From: CAZFER01 sp964517495
Lineage (GTDB): Bacteria > Hinthialibacterota > Hinthialibacteria > Hinthialibacterales > Hinthialibacteraceae
DNA: 64,000 nt
Assembly (NCBI GenBank): GCA_964517495.1
Contig: CAZFER010000004.1
Location: forward strand, 62,001-126,000
Direction of reading: 5' to 3'
Every line of letters starts with the position of its first letter. The first letter of the stretch is position 1. The notes beneath the pieces are model-generated. The model was not told where the DNA came from. It ran no database searches and saw only the letters and a program-made list of their open reading frames with translations. This document shows, piece by piece, positions 1 to 8,340 of this stretch. The translations under genes were made by a program, and so were the position numbers.

Positions 1-1
1 A

Positions 2-2461
2 TTCACTACTCCTGAAATCTTTGGCGATGATAAAAAGGAACGTATCGCGGCATTAATCCATTTGTGTTCAGCGGGGACAGAAGTACTGATTGTATGCGAT
101 AATACCGGCCAGCAAAGCCGGTTGGATGAAATTCTCGGGGCCCACCGCGAAGAATCAGAAAAACATGGCGAGATCGATATTGCCTACCCGCAAACCTATG
201 TGGGCGCCATGCATCGTGGCTTTGGCAGCCATATTCCCAATTTATTGATCTGTACTGACCGTGAAATTTTTGGCCGATACCGCCGTTTTCGCGCGCCGGT
301 TCGTGATGGCATTGCCCTCCCCATAACCGACTTGCTGGATTTAAAACCTGGGGCTTACGTTGTCCATATCGATCATGGTATCGGGCGTTTTGTCCGCATC
401 ACCCGTATGGAACACGAAGGCAGTGAAGGTGAATTTTTGGAGTTGGAATATGCCAATAACGGTGTTCTTTATGTCCCTCTCGACCAGATTGATAAAGTGG
501 GGCAATACGTAGGGGGTGAAAACGCCGAACCCTCCCTTTCAAAATTAGGCACCAAAAACTGGGAACGCACCAAAGCCCGGGCTCGCCAGGCAATAGAAGA
601 TATGGCGGAAGAATTGCTGGAACTTTACGCCACCCGCTCTATTCAAAAAGGGCATTCTTTCAATAAAGATACCCCCTGGCAACATGAATTTGAGGCATCT
701 TTTTTGTATGAAGAAACCCCGGATCAATGGAGGGCTATCGAAGAAGTTAAGCGGGACATGGAAAATAATGAATCCATGGATCGTTTGATCTGCGGTGATG
801 TGGGTTTTGGCAAAACAGAAGTGGCAATCCGCGCCGCCTTTAAAGCGGTGATGGATGGCAAACAAGTAGCCATCCTGGTGCCTACCACTATTTTATGTCA
901 GCAGCATTACACCACTTTTAAAGAGCGTCTGGCGGATTACCCAATCCAGGTGGAAATGCTCTCCCGATTTATCAGTGATGGAGAGCAAAAAAAGGTGGTT
1001 AAATCGGTTATGGATGGCGATGTTGATATTGTAATCGGCACTCATAGGCTCTTATCCAAGGATGTTAAATTTTCTTCACTCGGTCTGGTGATCATCGATG
1101 AAGAGCAGCGTTTTGGTGTTAAGCATAAAGAGCGTCTGCGCCAAATCCGTAAAACCGTGGATACCATAACATTGACTGCCACACCGATTCCGCGAACGCT
1201 TTATATGTCATTGTCTGGTATCCGCAATATGAGTATGGTCAGTACACCGCCCAAAAATCGTCTACCCATCGAAACCTATATTATGGAATGGTCGCCAGAA
1301 GTGATTGAAAATGCTATCTTGAGGGAACTTTCACGTGATGGGCAGGTTTATTTTGTCCATAATCGCGTTGAATCGATTCTCCACATCGCCAATTATGTGC
1401 AGGATTTAGTGCCTCAAGCCCGTGTGTGTGTTGGGCATGGCCAGATGCCGGAACATGAGTTGGAACAGGTAATGATGCAGTTTATCCATCATGAATATGA
1501 TGTTTTGGTGGCCACCAGCATTATCGAAAATGGTTTGGATATCCCCAATGTCAACACCATCGTTATTAATCGGGCGGATCATTTCGGGCTTTCGCAGTTA
1601 TACCAGCTGCGTGGGCGCGTAGGGCGCGACCGCCATCGCGCCTATTGCTACTTGTTGGTGCCCAGCAAAAAAGGGCTATCCACCCTGGCCCGCCGCCGGT
1701 TGTTGGCTTTGCAAGAGCATAACCAGCTGGGAGCGGGATTTCATCTCGCTATGCGTGATATGGAATTGCGCGGAATCGGCAACATTTTGGGACGCCAGCA
1801 GCATGGCCATATCGCTGCCATTGGTTTTGACCTCTATTCCAAGCTACTTTCGGAAACTGTCACAACTCTGAAAGGTAGCAAAGGCTTAAACCTTGAATGG
1901 GAAACCACCCTCGAAATGGTGCCCAAAGGCACTATTCCCCCTGCTTATGTGGAAAGCAGCAAACAGCGTATGTCATTACACCAGCGTATTGCGAAGATTA
2001 AAACATTTGATGAGATCGATAGCCTCAAAGCGGAACTCGAGGATATTTACGGCAAGATACCAGCTCAGATCGAACGGCTGCTCTTTGGGGTACAGGTGCG
2101 TGTGCGCGCCAATCAGGCAGGTATGGATGTGGTCAGTTTGCGTCAAAACCGGGGTTACCTGCGCTATCATCAAAGCCAGGCTGAACGCTTCAATCCCCTT
2201 CGTGTGTTAGAACTTGACGGCTGGGAAGGCTTGAAGCTATTGGTAACCACGAAAGGGGACAACGTTGCTATCGAATTTTCTGATCCCCAAAAGCGCGGGA
2301 TCATGCATGACAAGATTCTCCCACTCATCGAAGCCCTGGAAGCGGATGATGCGCCTGAATTCGAAAAACCTCCTGAACCAACTCCACCTCCCAAAAAGGA
2401 GCCCAAACCCAAGAAAAAGAAAATCCGATCCAAAAAAATTGTCCGCTCCCGCTTTGATTAG
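2..2461 (+). CDS. mfd: Transcription-repair coupling factor Mfd, C-terminal part (5' end outside window)
   Basis: Mfd is a cytoplasmic ATP-dependent translocase that removes RNA polymerase stalled at DNA damage and recruits the UvrABC excision machinery. The frame is open from base 2, so the gene starts upstream and the N-terminal UvrB-like region is missing here. Visible in order: the CarD-like RNA-polymerase-interaction domain (GAYVVHIDHGIGRF), helicase motif I (GDVGFGKTE), motif II as DEEQ (IIDEEQRFG), motif III (TATPIPRTL), the second helicase lobe ending in QLRGRVGR, and the C-terminal TRCF domain. The last ~25 residues form a Pro/Lys-rich tail (PPEPTPPPKKEPKPKKKK) that looks like a lineage-specific extension. 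Identification is firm. Confidence 0.97.
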   Translation, partial: FTTPEIFGDDKKERIAALIHLCSAGTEVLIVCDNTGQQSRLDEILGAHREESEKHGEIDIAYPQTYVGAMHRGFGSHIPNLLICTDREIFGRYRRFRAPVRDGIALPITDLLDLKPGAYVVHIDHGIGRFVRITRMEHEGSEGEFLELEYANNGVLYVPLDQIDKVGQYVGGENAEPSLSKLGTKNWERTKARARQAIEDMAEELLELYATRSIQKGHSFNKDTPWQHEFEASFLYEETPDQWRAIEEVKRDMENNESMDRLICGDVGFGKTEVAIRAAFKAVMDGKQVAILVPTTILCQQHYTTFKERLADYPIQVEMLSRFISDGEQKKVVKSVMDGDVDIVIGTHRLLSKDVKFSSLGLVIIDEEQRFGVKHKERLRQIRKTVDTITLTATPIPRTLYMSLSGIRNMSMVSTPPKNRLPIETYIMEWSPEVIENAILRELSRDGQVYFVHNRVESILHIANYVQDLVPQARVCVGHGQMPEHELEQVMMQFIHHEYDVLVATSIIENGLDIPNVNTIVINRADHFGLSQLYQLRGRVGRDRHRAYCYLLVPSKKGLSTLARRRLLALQEHNQLGAGFHLAMRDMELRGIGNILGRQQHGHIAAIGFDLYSKLLSETVTTLKGSKGLNLEWETTLEMVPKGTIPPAYVESSKQRMSLHQRIAKIKTFDEIDSLKAELEDIYGKIPAQIERLLFGVQVRVRANQAGMDVVSLRQNRGYLRYHQSQAERFNPLRVLELDGWEGLKLLVTTKGDNVAIEFSDPQKRGIMHDKILPLIEALEADDAPEFEKPPEPTPPPKKEPKPKKKKIRSKKIVRSRFD

Positions 2462-2615
2462 GCGTATATAAAAGGCTGACGGGATTTTCTGCTACACCTT
2501 TTTTAAAGCAGTTGCGGTAAAGTGAATTGTAATTTTAAAATCCTAAAAATAGTTGCACTTCATTCAAATGGAGTTAAAATTTAGACATCACTTTATACCA
2601 GAAAGATTAAAACCA

Positions 2616-2822
2616 ATGGGATTTAAACGAATTACAGTTGATCCTAATAAAATGGGTGGAATACCTTGTATAAGAGACGTGCGAATTCCTGTGGCCACAA
2701 TTATAGGGATGGTTGTCGAAGGGATGACGTATGATGATATCTTGCGTGATTACCCAGACTTGGAGAAAGAAAACATAATTGAGGCTTTATATTATACTGC
2801 AGAAGCTGTATGTGGACGTTAA
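2616..2822 (+). CDS. DUF433 domain protein (antitoxin-like, orphan)
   Basis: Small protein of 68 residues from the ATG at 2616 (MGFKRITVDP). It carries the DUF433 hallmarks: a P.KMGGIPCIRDVRIPV segment and a helix-turn-helix-like C-terminal half (MTYDDILRDYPDL). DUF433 proteins are often the antitoxin-side partner of a DUF5615 PIN-like toxin encoded immediately downstream. No such gene follows; the next gene, after 84 bp, is an aldo/keto reductase. Upstream in-frame starts (TTG 2553, ATG 2568) would add up to 21 residues unlike the family, so the 2616 start is preferred, although its ribosome binding site is weak. Function is uncertain. Confidence 0.8.
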   Translation: MGFKRITVDPNKMGGIPCIRDVRIPVATIIGMVVEGMTYDDILRDYPDLEKENIIEALYYTAEAVCGR

Positions 2823-2906
2823 ATGCTGCTTTACACCCCCATATACATTCCTTGTCTTCTCTATTAAAATTGACTAAACAACTAAACTTAATGATGAGGT
2901 GAATCT

Positions 2907-3806
2907 ATGTCTAAATTGTCTCGCCGTCATTTTTTGCAGTCGGGTGCTGCCGCTGTGGGTTTGATGGCTGGCCAGCCCCAGCTGTTTGCTTCTGAAACCC
3001 ACAAGAAGGCGCGCTCTGCCACGGATTGGGTGACCTTGGGTAAATCGGGTATCAAAGTCACCCGCCTGGGCTTCGGTACCGGTAGCATGGGTGGACGCCA
3101 TCAACGTGAATTGGGCCAGAAGAAATTCACTGAATTGGTGCGCCATGCCTATGAACGAGGTATCCGATTTTTCGACACCGCCGATAACTACAACGAGATG
3201 CACGAAATGCTCGCTGAAGCGTTAAAGGGCATCCCACGTGATACCTATACCATCCAAACCAAAATGAAAATTCGTCAGGGAAAAGTTCCTGCTGAGGAAA
3301 TTGATCGCTTTCGCCGTGAATTAAACTCCGATTACTTTGATTCGTTTCTGTTGCATTGCGCTCAATCAGGTGATTGGACAGAAGAACTTAAACCATTGAT
3401 GGAAGGGTTGGATAAGGCCAAGGATAAAGAATCCATCCGCACCCACGGTGCATCCGTGCATGGTTTAAAGCCGCTCAAGGCGATGCCTGGCTGTGAATGG
3501 CTCGATGTTGCTTTGTTGCGTGTTAACCATAATGGTACCCATATGGATGGTCTCACCGGGAAATGGGCTGAACCAAGCAAACCAGATGAAGCGATTCCAG
3601 AGATCAAGAAGATTCACGCGCAGGGTACAGGGGTGATCGGAATGAAAATCATCGGCAACGGTGAATTTACCTCACCCGAACAGCGTGATGCCTCCATCAA
3701 ATATGTGATGGGTCTGGATTGTGTGGATGCCGTAGTCATTGGTTTCAAACACCCCAAAGAAATTGATGAAGCCATCGAACGAATGAATACCCATTTGAAT
3801 GCCTGA
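2907..3806 (+). CDS. Tat-exported aldo/keto reductase
   Basis: 299-residue protein. A twin-arginine signal (SRRHFLQSGAAAVG) predicts Tat export of the folded, cofactor-loaded enzyme. The mature part is an aldo/keto reductase TIM barrel beginning LGKSGIKVTRLGFGTG. Candidate catalytic residues lie in FFDTADNYN (Asp and Tyr), QTKMK (Lys) and LLHC (His). The family reduces aldehydes and ketones with NAD(P)H, but exported Tat members are mostly uncharacterised and may keep a bound cofactor. AGGTG sits a few bases before the ATG. It lies with three other Tat-signal redox or isomerase genes within 8 kb, suggesting a role in periplasmic sugar oxidation or reduction; the substrate is unknown. Confidence 0.9.
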   Translation: MSKLSRRHFLQSGAAAVGLMAGQPQLFASETHKKARSATDWVTLGKSGIKVTRLGFGTGSMGGRHQRELGQKKFTELVRHAYERGIRFFDTADNYNEMHEMLAEALKGIPRDTYTIQTKMKIRQGKVPAEEIDRFRRELNSDYFDSFLLHCAQSGDWTEELKPLMEGLDKAKDKESIRTHGASVHGLKPLKAMPGCEWLDVALLRVNHNGTHMDGLTGKWAEPSKPDEAIPEIKKIHAQGTGVIGMKIIGNGEFTSPEQRDASIKYVMGLDCVDAVVIGFKHPKEIDEAIERMNTHLNA

Positions 3807-3871
3807 TAAGCTGCAAAGGGCGGCCTGATAGCCAATGACATTAACTTGAGATAAGATTGAATTCTTGAATT

Positions 3872-3936
3872 GGGAGGGCGAATCTCCTGATGAGCCGTTG
3901 TATGTGGAAACGGCTCGGCGGGAGCCTCGCCCTCCC
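3872..3936. repeat. GEAPAEP-type palindromic element, copy 1
   Basis: A 65-bp imperfect palindrome with outer arms GGGAGGGCGA / TCGCCCTCCC and inner arms GAGCCGTT / AACGGCTC. The reverse strand can be read as the peptide KREGEAPAEP, seen in many spurious ORFs of PVC-like genomes. Copy 2, also 65 bp, is at 14165-14229. This copy sits between the aldo/keto reductase and surA-like genes. Confidence 0.85.
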
Positions 3937-3983
3937 TTTTAAGTTTATGACATTGAGCCTGACAGCCGCTCTTTATCTTGTTA

Positions 3984-4012
3984 TTGCCAATCACTCAAGT
4001 TTCAGGTAATAT
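3984..4012 (+). promoter_or_regulatory. Candidate sigma70-type promoter for the surA-like gene
   Basis: TTGCCA (3984-3989), a 17-bp spacer and TAATAT (4007-4012), 50 bp before the ATG at 4063. Each box is one or two changes from consensus. No experimental support. Confidence 0.4.
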
Positions 4013-4062
4013 CCTAGCTAAATTAAGTCAGTACCAGATTACAATGTAAAAGGGAATAAACC

Positions 4063-5016
4063 ATGCGGCTTAAAATCACTTTAGTCATAGTATGTCTGTT
4101 CACCTCGTTTTATGCCAATGCCAAAGTCATTGAATCGATCGCGGCAGTGGTCAACGGGGATATTATCCTTAAAGGTGAAGTGGAGACTCAATTTCAGTTC
4201 TATCTTATTCGGCAAAATATTAACCCCAATACTTTAACTCAGTCTGAAATACAAGAGCGTAAAGATCAAATCCTTGAAATCATGATTGATGATTTGCTGA
4301 TTGAACAGGCAGTGCGTAATAGACTCTCACCAGCCCAAAAACAACTGATCGATGAGCGAGTTGAAAGCCTGACCAACGAGGAGATGGATGAGTTTAAAAA
4401 GCAGTATAATACCGCTGAAAAACTGGCTAGTTTGGAGCGTGAGCAAGGTCTTTCGTGGGATGAAATCAGACAGCTGCGCAAACGGTTGATCTATAAGGAT
4501 TATTTAAGATGGTATGTTGTTCCCCGTTTTGTCCCACAACAAATCACACCACCCACCCCACAAGAGATCGCCCAGTATCAAAAAGAACATCCGAACGAAG
4601 AGGCCAGTGGGAAATTGCTCATCGCCCATATTTTGTTGAAAGTTCCCCCCGGTGCCACTCAGGAAGAGGAAAGCCGTATTAAAGAACGTGCCGATGAAAT
4701 TGCTCAGCGCGTCAAACTGGGAGAATCCTTTGAAAAATTGGTTGAGCTGTATTCTGATCATACTATTACCAAACGGAATGGGGGTCGTTTGCCGGAATTT
4801 CAAAAGGGGGACTATTATGAAGAATTCAATCCATTGTTTGATTTGGAAGAAGGGGCAATAAGCGATCCTATTCGAACGCGGGTCGGATACCATATTGTGA
4901 AGGTGTTGGATAAGAAAACCATTGAAGATCTTGTCATGAAAGAAAAAGGCCGAAAAATCACGATGGAATGGATTGAACAGCTGCGGAAAAATTCCACCAT
5001 CCAAAAACGCCTTTAA
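4063..5016 (+). CDS. SurA-like peptidylprolyl isomerase / periplasmic chaperone
   Basis: 317 residues. An N-terminal signal peptide (MRLKITLVIVCLFTSFYANA) is followed by a SurA-type N-domain (IESIAAVVNGDIILKGEVE, about residues 22-150) and one parvulin rotamase domain (about 180-290; IAHILLKVPPG, GGRLPEFQKGD, GYHIVKVLDKK). SurA proteins escort unfolded outer-membrane proteins across the periplasm, so this argues for a diderm envelope. A surA/prsA-like gene soon after mfd is a recurring order in several phyla; here DUF433, the aldo/keto reductase and a palindromic repeat intervene. It has one parvulin domain rather than the two of E. coli SurA. Confidence 0.9.
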   Translation: MRLKITLVIVCLFTSFYANAKVIESIAAVVNGDIILKGEVETQFQFYLIRQNINPNTLTQSEIQERKDQILEIMIDDLLIEQAVRNRLSPAQKQLIDERVESLTNEEMDEFKKQYNTAEKLASLEREQGLSWDEIRQLRKRLIYKDYLRWYVVPRFVPQQITPPTPQEIAQYQKEHPNEEASGKLLIAHILLKVPPGATQEEESRIKERADEIAQRVKLGESFEKLVELYSDHTITKRNGGRLPEFQKGDYYEEFNPLFDLEEGAISDPIRTRVGYHIVKVLDKKTIEDLVMKEKGRKITMEWIEQLRKNSTIQKRL

Positions 5017-5057
5017 TATAAATGAGTTTAAACAGGTGTCCGAATGGAGGATTTACC

Positions 5058-6335
5058 ATGATTGATAAAAATCGACGGTGTTTTTTGCACTCTGCAAGCA
5101 CCGGGATTGTTTTATCCAGTGCTCCCGCATTTATTCCAAATTTAATCCAAGCGGCGCCTTCGCAAAAACTCCATCATGCCGTCATTGGCGCTGGCGGACA
5201 GGGAAACAGCCATACTCGTGGATTTAATGCGCTAAAAAACGAGTGCAATATTGTTGCTATTTGTGATGTTGACCCTGAACGACGCACAAAAACCGCTGAA
5301 TCGATTCCAAATCAGGTTCAGCAATATGAAGATTACCGGCATATTCTGGGTGATGAATCCATCGATACTATTAGTATCGCAACCCCAGACCATTGGCATG
5401 CCAAAATTGCCATAGAAGCCATGCTGGCTGGTAAACACGTATACGTCGAAAAACCATGCAGCCATAATATTCGTGAAGGTGAATTATTATTAAAAGCGGC
5501 AGCCAAAACTGGAAAATGTGTTCAGCATGGTACTCAAAGCCGAAGTGGTGAGGGTATTATGAACGCTATTCGTTTTTTAAGGGAAGGGCGAATTGGCCAG
5601 GTCCGTTTGGCAAAAGCCATTAATCACCAGTTGCGCAGGCCGATTGGCAGGGCTAATGCAACACAACCACCAGCCGGGGTGAATTACAACCTTTGGTTGG
5701 GGCCTGCCCCTCAACATTCATTCACACGAAACCGCTGGCATTATAACTGGCACTGGTTTTGGGATTACGGTACCGGTGATGCGGGGAATGATGGAATCCA
5801 TCAAATCGATATCGCTCGCTGGGGATTGGGTGTTGGCCATCCCAAGGCGATAACAGGAATTGGTGGTCAGCTTTTCTATGATGACGATCACCAAACACCG
5901 GATACCCAAGTGATTACTTTTGAGTACGGTCAATGTTACCTGGTCTTTGAAATGCGCCTTTGGACCGATTACAAGATGGAAGGACATGACAATGGCGTTG
6001 TATTCTATGGTGATAAAGGGAAATTAGAAATTGGTAGAGAGGGTTGCTTCGTTTATCTTATCGGTGAAGACCCCAAAAAGATTGGTGGAGGATCTGACTT
6101 TAATGCTAATCTTAAAAACTTTTTGGCATGTGTGAGAGACAACGATCCATCTTCTCTTAATGCTCCCATAGAGGAAGGTGTTTTATCCGCTGCCCTTTGT
6201 CATTGGGCCAATATTATTACACGAACCGGCCGTTCCATTGTTTTGAATGATCAGCATCATCCTCAAAATGATGATGAGGCGGCTGAACTCATGGACCGTA
6301 CCTATCGAAAAGGATTTGAAATCCCTGCATTATAA
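5058..6335 (+). CDS. Tat-exported Gfo/Idh/MocA family oxidoreductase
   Basis: 425 residues from the ATG at 5058, chosen because GGAGG lies just upstream and the Tat-like signal (NRRCFLHSAS) follows directly. The N-terminal Rossmann fold begins HHAVIGAGGQGNSH. The family EKP motif is present (VYVEKPCSHN), as is a C-terminal substrate domain with GDAGNDGIHQIDIARW. Family members oxidise or reduce sugar carbons with NAD(P), often tightly bound. Exported versions are abundant in planctomycete-like bacteria and are linked in several cases to 3-keto-sugar chemistry. It lies 41 bp after the surA-like gene and 15 bp before an ABC-F gene. Substrate cannot be told from sequence. Confidence 0.9.
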   Translation: MIDKNRRCFLHSASTGIVLSSAPAFIPNLIQAAPSQKLHHAVIGAGGQGNSHTRGFNALKNECNIVAICDVDPERRTKTAESIPNQVQQYEDYRHILGDESIDTISIATPDHWHAKIAIEAMLAGKHVYVEKPCSHNIREGELLLKAAAKTGKCVQHGTQSRSGEGIMNAIRFLREGRIGQVRLAKAINHQLRRPIGRANATQPPAGVNYNLWLGPAPQHSFTRNRWHYNWHWFWDYGTGDAGNDGIHQIDIARWGLGVGHPKAITGIGGQLFYDDDHQTPDTQVITFEYGQCYLVFEMRLWTDYKMEGHDNGVVFYGDKGKLEIGREGCFVYLIGEDPKKIGGGSDFNANLKNFLACVRDNDPSSLNAPIEEGVLSAALCHWANIITRTGRSIVLNDQHHPQNDDEAAELMDRTYRKGFEIPAL

Positions 6336-6350
6336 TATAAGGTTGCTTAC

Positions 6351-8306
6351 ATGATTTCGATTACGAATGCCAAACTCCGTCTTGGTGGAGAAATTATATT
6401 TGAAGACTTATCCTGGCGCATTGATCTTGGCGACCGCATAGGCCTTGTCGGCCCCAATGGATCGGGGAAAACCTCCATTTTGCGCGTACTGGTGGGGGAG
6501 AATTCGCTTGAAGCGGGGACCATCGAAAAATCCAAAAACCTGCGTGTTGGTTACCTTCCCCAGGATGCCGCTGAACTTCCCGATCAAACTGTTTCTCAGG
6601 TTTTTATGAGTGCATTTGATGACTTAAATGCCATGGAAGAGCAAATGCATCGCCATATGGAAATCATCCAATCCACTCCAACCCATTCAAAAGAGCACAA
6701 TAAAGCACTCCATCAATATAGTGTGGTTGAAGAAACTTTCCGACATAGAGGAGGTTATAGCCGAGAAGCGGATGCCAAAAAAGTATTGAGTGGATTGGGA
6801 TTCCATCCTTCAGAATGGGAACGTCCCGTGCGTGAATTTAGTGGAGGCTGGCGGATGCGCGTACTACTGGGGCGATTGTTGCTTGAAAAGCCTGATATTT
6901 TGTTACTCGACGAACCCACCAATCACCTTGATCCCGATACGCTTTCCTGGTTTGAGCAATACCTGTTGGCAAGTGAATCGGGCCTGGTTCTAGTCAGTCA
7001 CGATCGTTATTTTCTTGACCGGATGGTGAAAGGCATTGCGGAAATTGATCAACGAAAGTTCAGAACCTATAAAGGCAATTACACCGTCTACAAAAAGAAA
7101 CGCGAAGAAATCCGCGAGCAACTAATCGCCCAAAAACGCAACCAGGATCGTGAAATCGCCCATCTGGAAAAATTCGTTGAGCGCTTTAAAGCCAAAAACA
7201 CCAAAGCCAGCCAGGCTCAATCCCGCATCAAACGCCTTGAAAAAATTGATCGTATTGAAATAGAAACCGATTCAAGCACGATCGCCATTCCCATGCCCCA
7301 AGTTCCCCGAAGTGGAAAAGAAGTGTTGATTTTAGACGAGGTCAGCCATTGGTATGACGATCTACAAGCCTTGCAACCGGTTTCAACAGCCATCTATCGC
7401 GGTGATAAGATTGCGGTGTGGGGCGCCAATGGTGCAGGGAAAAGCACCTTGCTCTCCATCATGGCGCAAGATAAAACCCCTACGTATGGTACGGTCAAGT
7501 GGGGGCATAATACGCATGTGGCTTATTTTTCCCAGCATCATGCTGAATTACAAAGTTCACAATTAACCCTATTGGAAGAATTGGAATCTGTTGCTCCAGC
7601 CGAAATGCGCACGCGTCTGCGCGATGTCCTTGGGGCATTCCTCTTTCGGGGGGACGATGTGTTTAAATGCGTATCTGTATGCAGTGGGGGTGAGAAAAGC
7701 CGGCTGGCTTTAGCCAAATTACTTATCCGGCCCATCAATGTCATGATCATGGACGAACCCCTCAACCACCTGGATATTTCCACGGTTGAAATATTGGAGG
7801 ACGCCCTTCACCGTTTTGAGGGGACTATTATTTTTGTCTCACACGATCGCTTTTTCGTCGATCGTCTTGCTTCCCAAGTGTGGGAGATGAAGGCCGGGCA
7901 ATTGCGCGTTTATAAAGGGAATTATTCCGATTATCAATACGCCAAACAATTTTTACAATCACCAAATGATTCGTTTGATCAAACTGATAGCTCTAACACA
8001 GAGACTGACTCCAACAATGTAACTCGCCATCAACGAAAAGAGAAAAAAAGACGTGAGGCGGAAGAGCGCAATCGTTCGGGGGCCAAACGGCGGGAGCAGG
8101 AGAAAAAATGCGAGGTGATCGAACATAAAATCCATGAATTGGAAGCACAAATTGATGAGTTGGAGGGGCGTTTATCATCCGGGGAATTACTCCACTCACC
8201 CAATGAAATGACAAAAGTCAGCAAACGATATAAATCGCTTTTAAAGACGAAAGACAAGCTCTATCGCCAATGGGAAAAAATGGTGGAATCGATCGAAGTC
8301 GCTTGA
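6351..8306 (+). CDS. ABC-F family ATPase (Uup/YheS-like)
   Basis: 651 residues with two ABC domains and no membrane segments, as in ribosome-associated ABC-F proteins. Domain 1: Walker A GPNGSGKTS, signature FSGGWRMR, Walker B LLLDEPTNHLD. A basic coiled linker (about 240-310) follows. Domain 2: Walker A GANGAGKST, signature CSGGEKSR, and Walker B MDEPLNHLD, where Leu471 replaces the usual Thr. A charged C-terminal coiled coil (about 550-651) resembles Uup. ABC-F proteins bind the ribosomal E site or act in ribosome assembly or antibiotic protection. The gene starts 15 bp after the upstream stop, so it is probably cotranscribed. Confidence 0.92.
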   Translation: MISITNAKLRLGGEIIFEDLSWRIDLGDRIGLVGPNGSGKTSILRVLVGENSLEAGTIEKSKNLRVGYLPQDAAELPDQTVSQVFMSAFDDLNAMEEQMHRHMEIIQSTPTHSKEHNKALHQYSVVEETFRHRGGYSREADAKKVLSGLGFHPSEWERPVREFSGGWRMRVLLGRLLLEKPDILLLDEPTNHLDPDTLSWFEQYLLASESGLVLVSHDRYFLDRMVKGIAEIDQRKFRTYKGNYTVYKKKREEIREQLIAQKRNQDREIAHLEKFVERFKAKNTKASQAQSRIKRLEKIDRIEIETDSSTIAIPMPQVPRSGKEVLILDEVSHWYDDLQALQPVSTAIYRGDKIAVWGANGAGKSTLLSIMAQDKTPTYGTVKWGHNTHVAYFSQHHAELQSSQLTLLEELESVAPAEMRTRLRDVLGAFLFRGDDVFKCVSVCSGGEKSRLALAKLLIRPINVMIMDEPLNHLDISTVEILEDALHRFEGTIIFVSHDRFFVDRLASQVWEMKAGQLRVYKGNYSDYQYAKQFLQSPNDSFDQTDSSNTETDSNNVTRHQRKEKKRREAEERNRSGAKRREQEKKCEVIEHKIHELEAQIDELEGRLSSGELLHSPNEMTKVSKRYKSLLKTKDKLYRQWEKMVESIEVA

Positions 8307-8340
8307 ATGGTAACCCCAAAAATGATGAAAAGGGTAATTA

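Noticed and set aside
3614..3994. 126-codon minus-strand frame containing GEAPAEP
   Set aside because: It runs antisense through the aldo/keto reductase gene and the palindromic element; the peptide is a by-product of the repeat.
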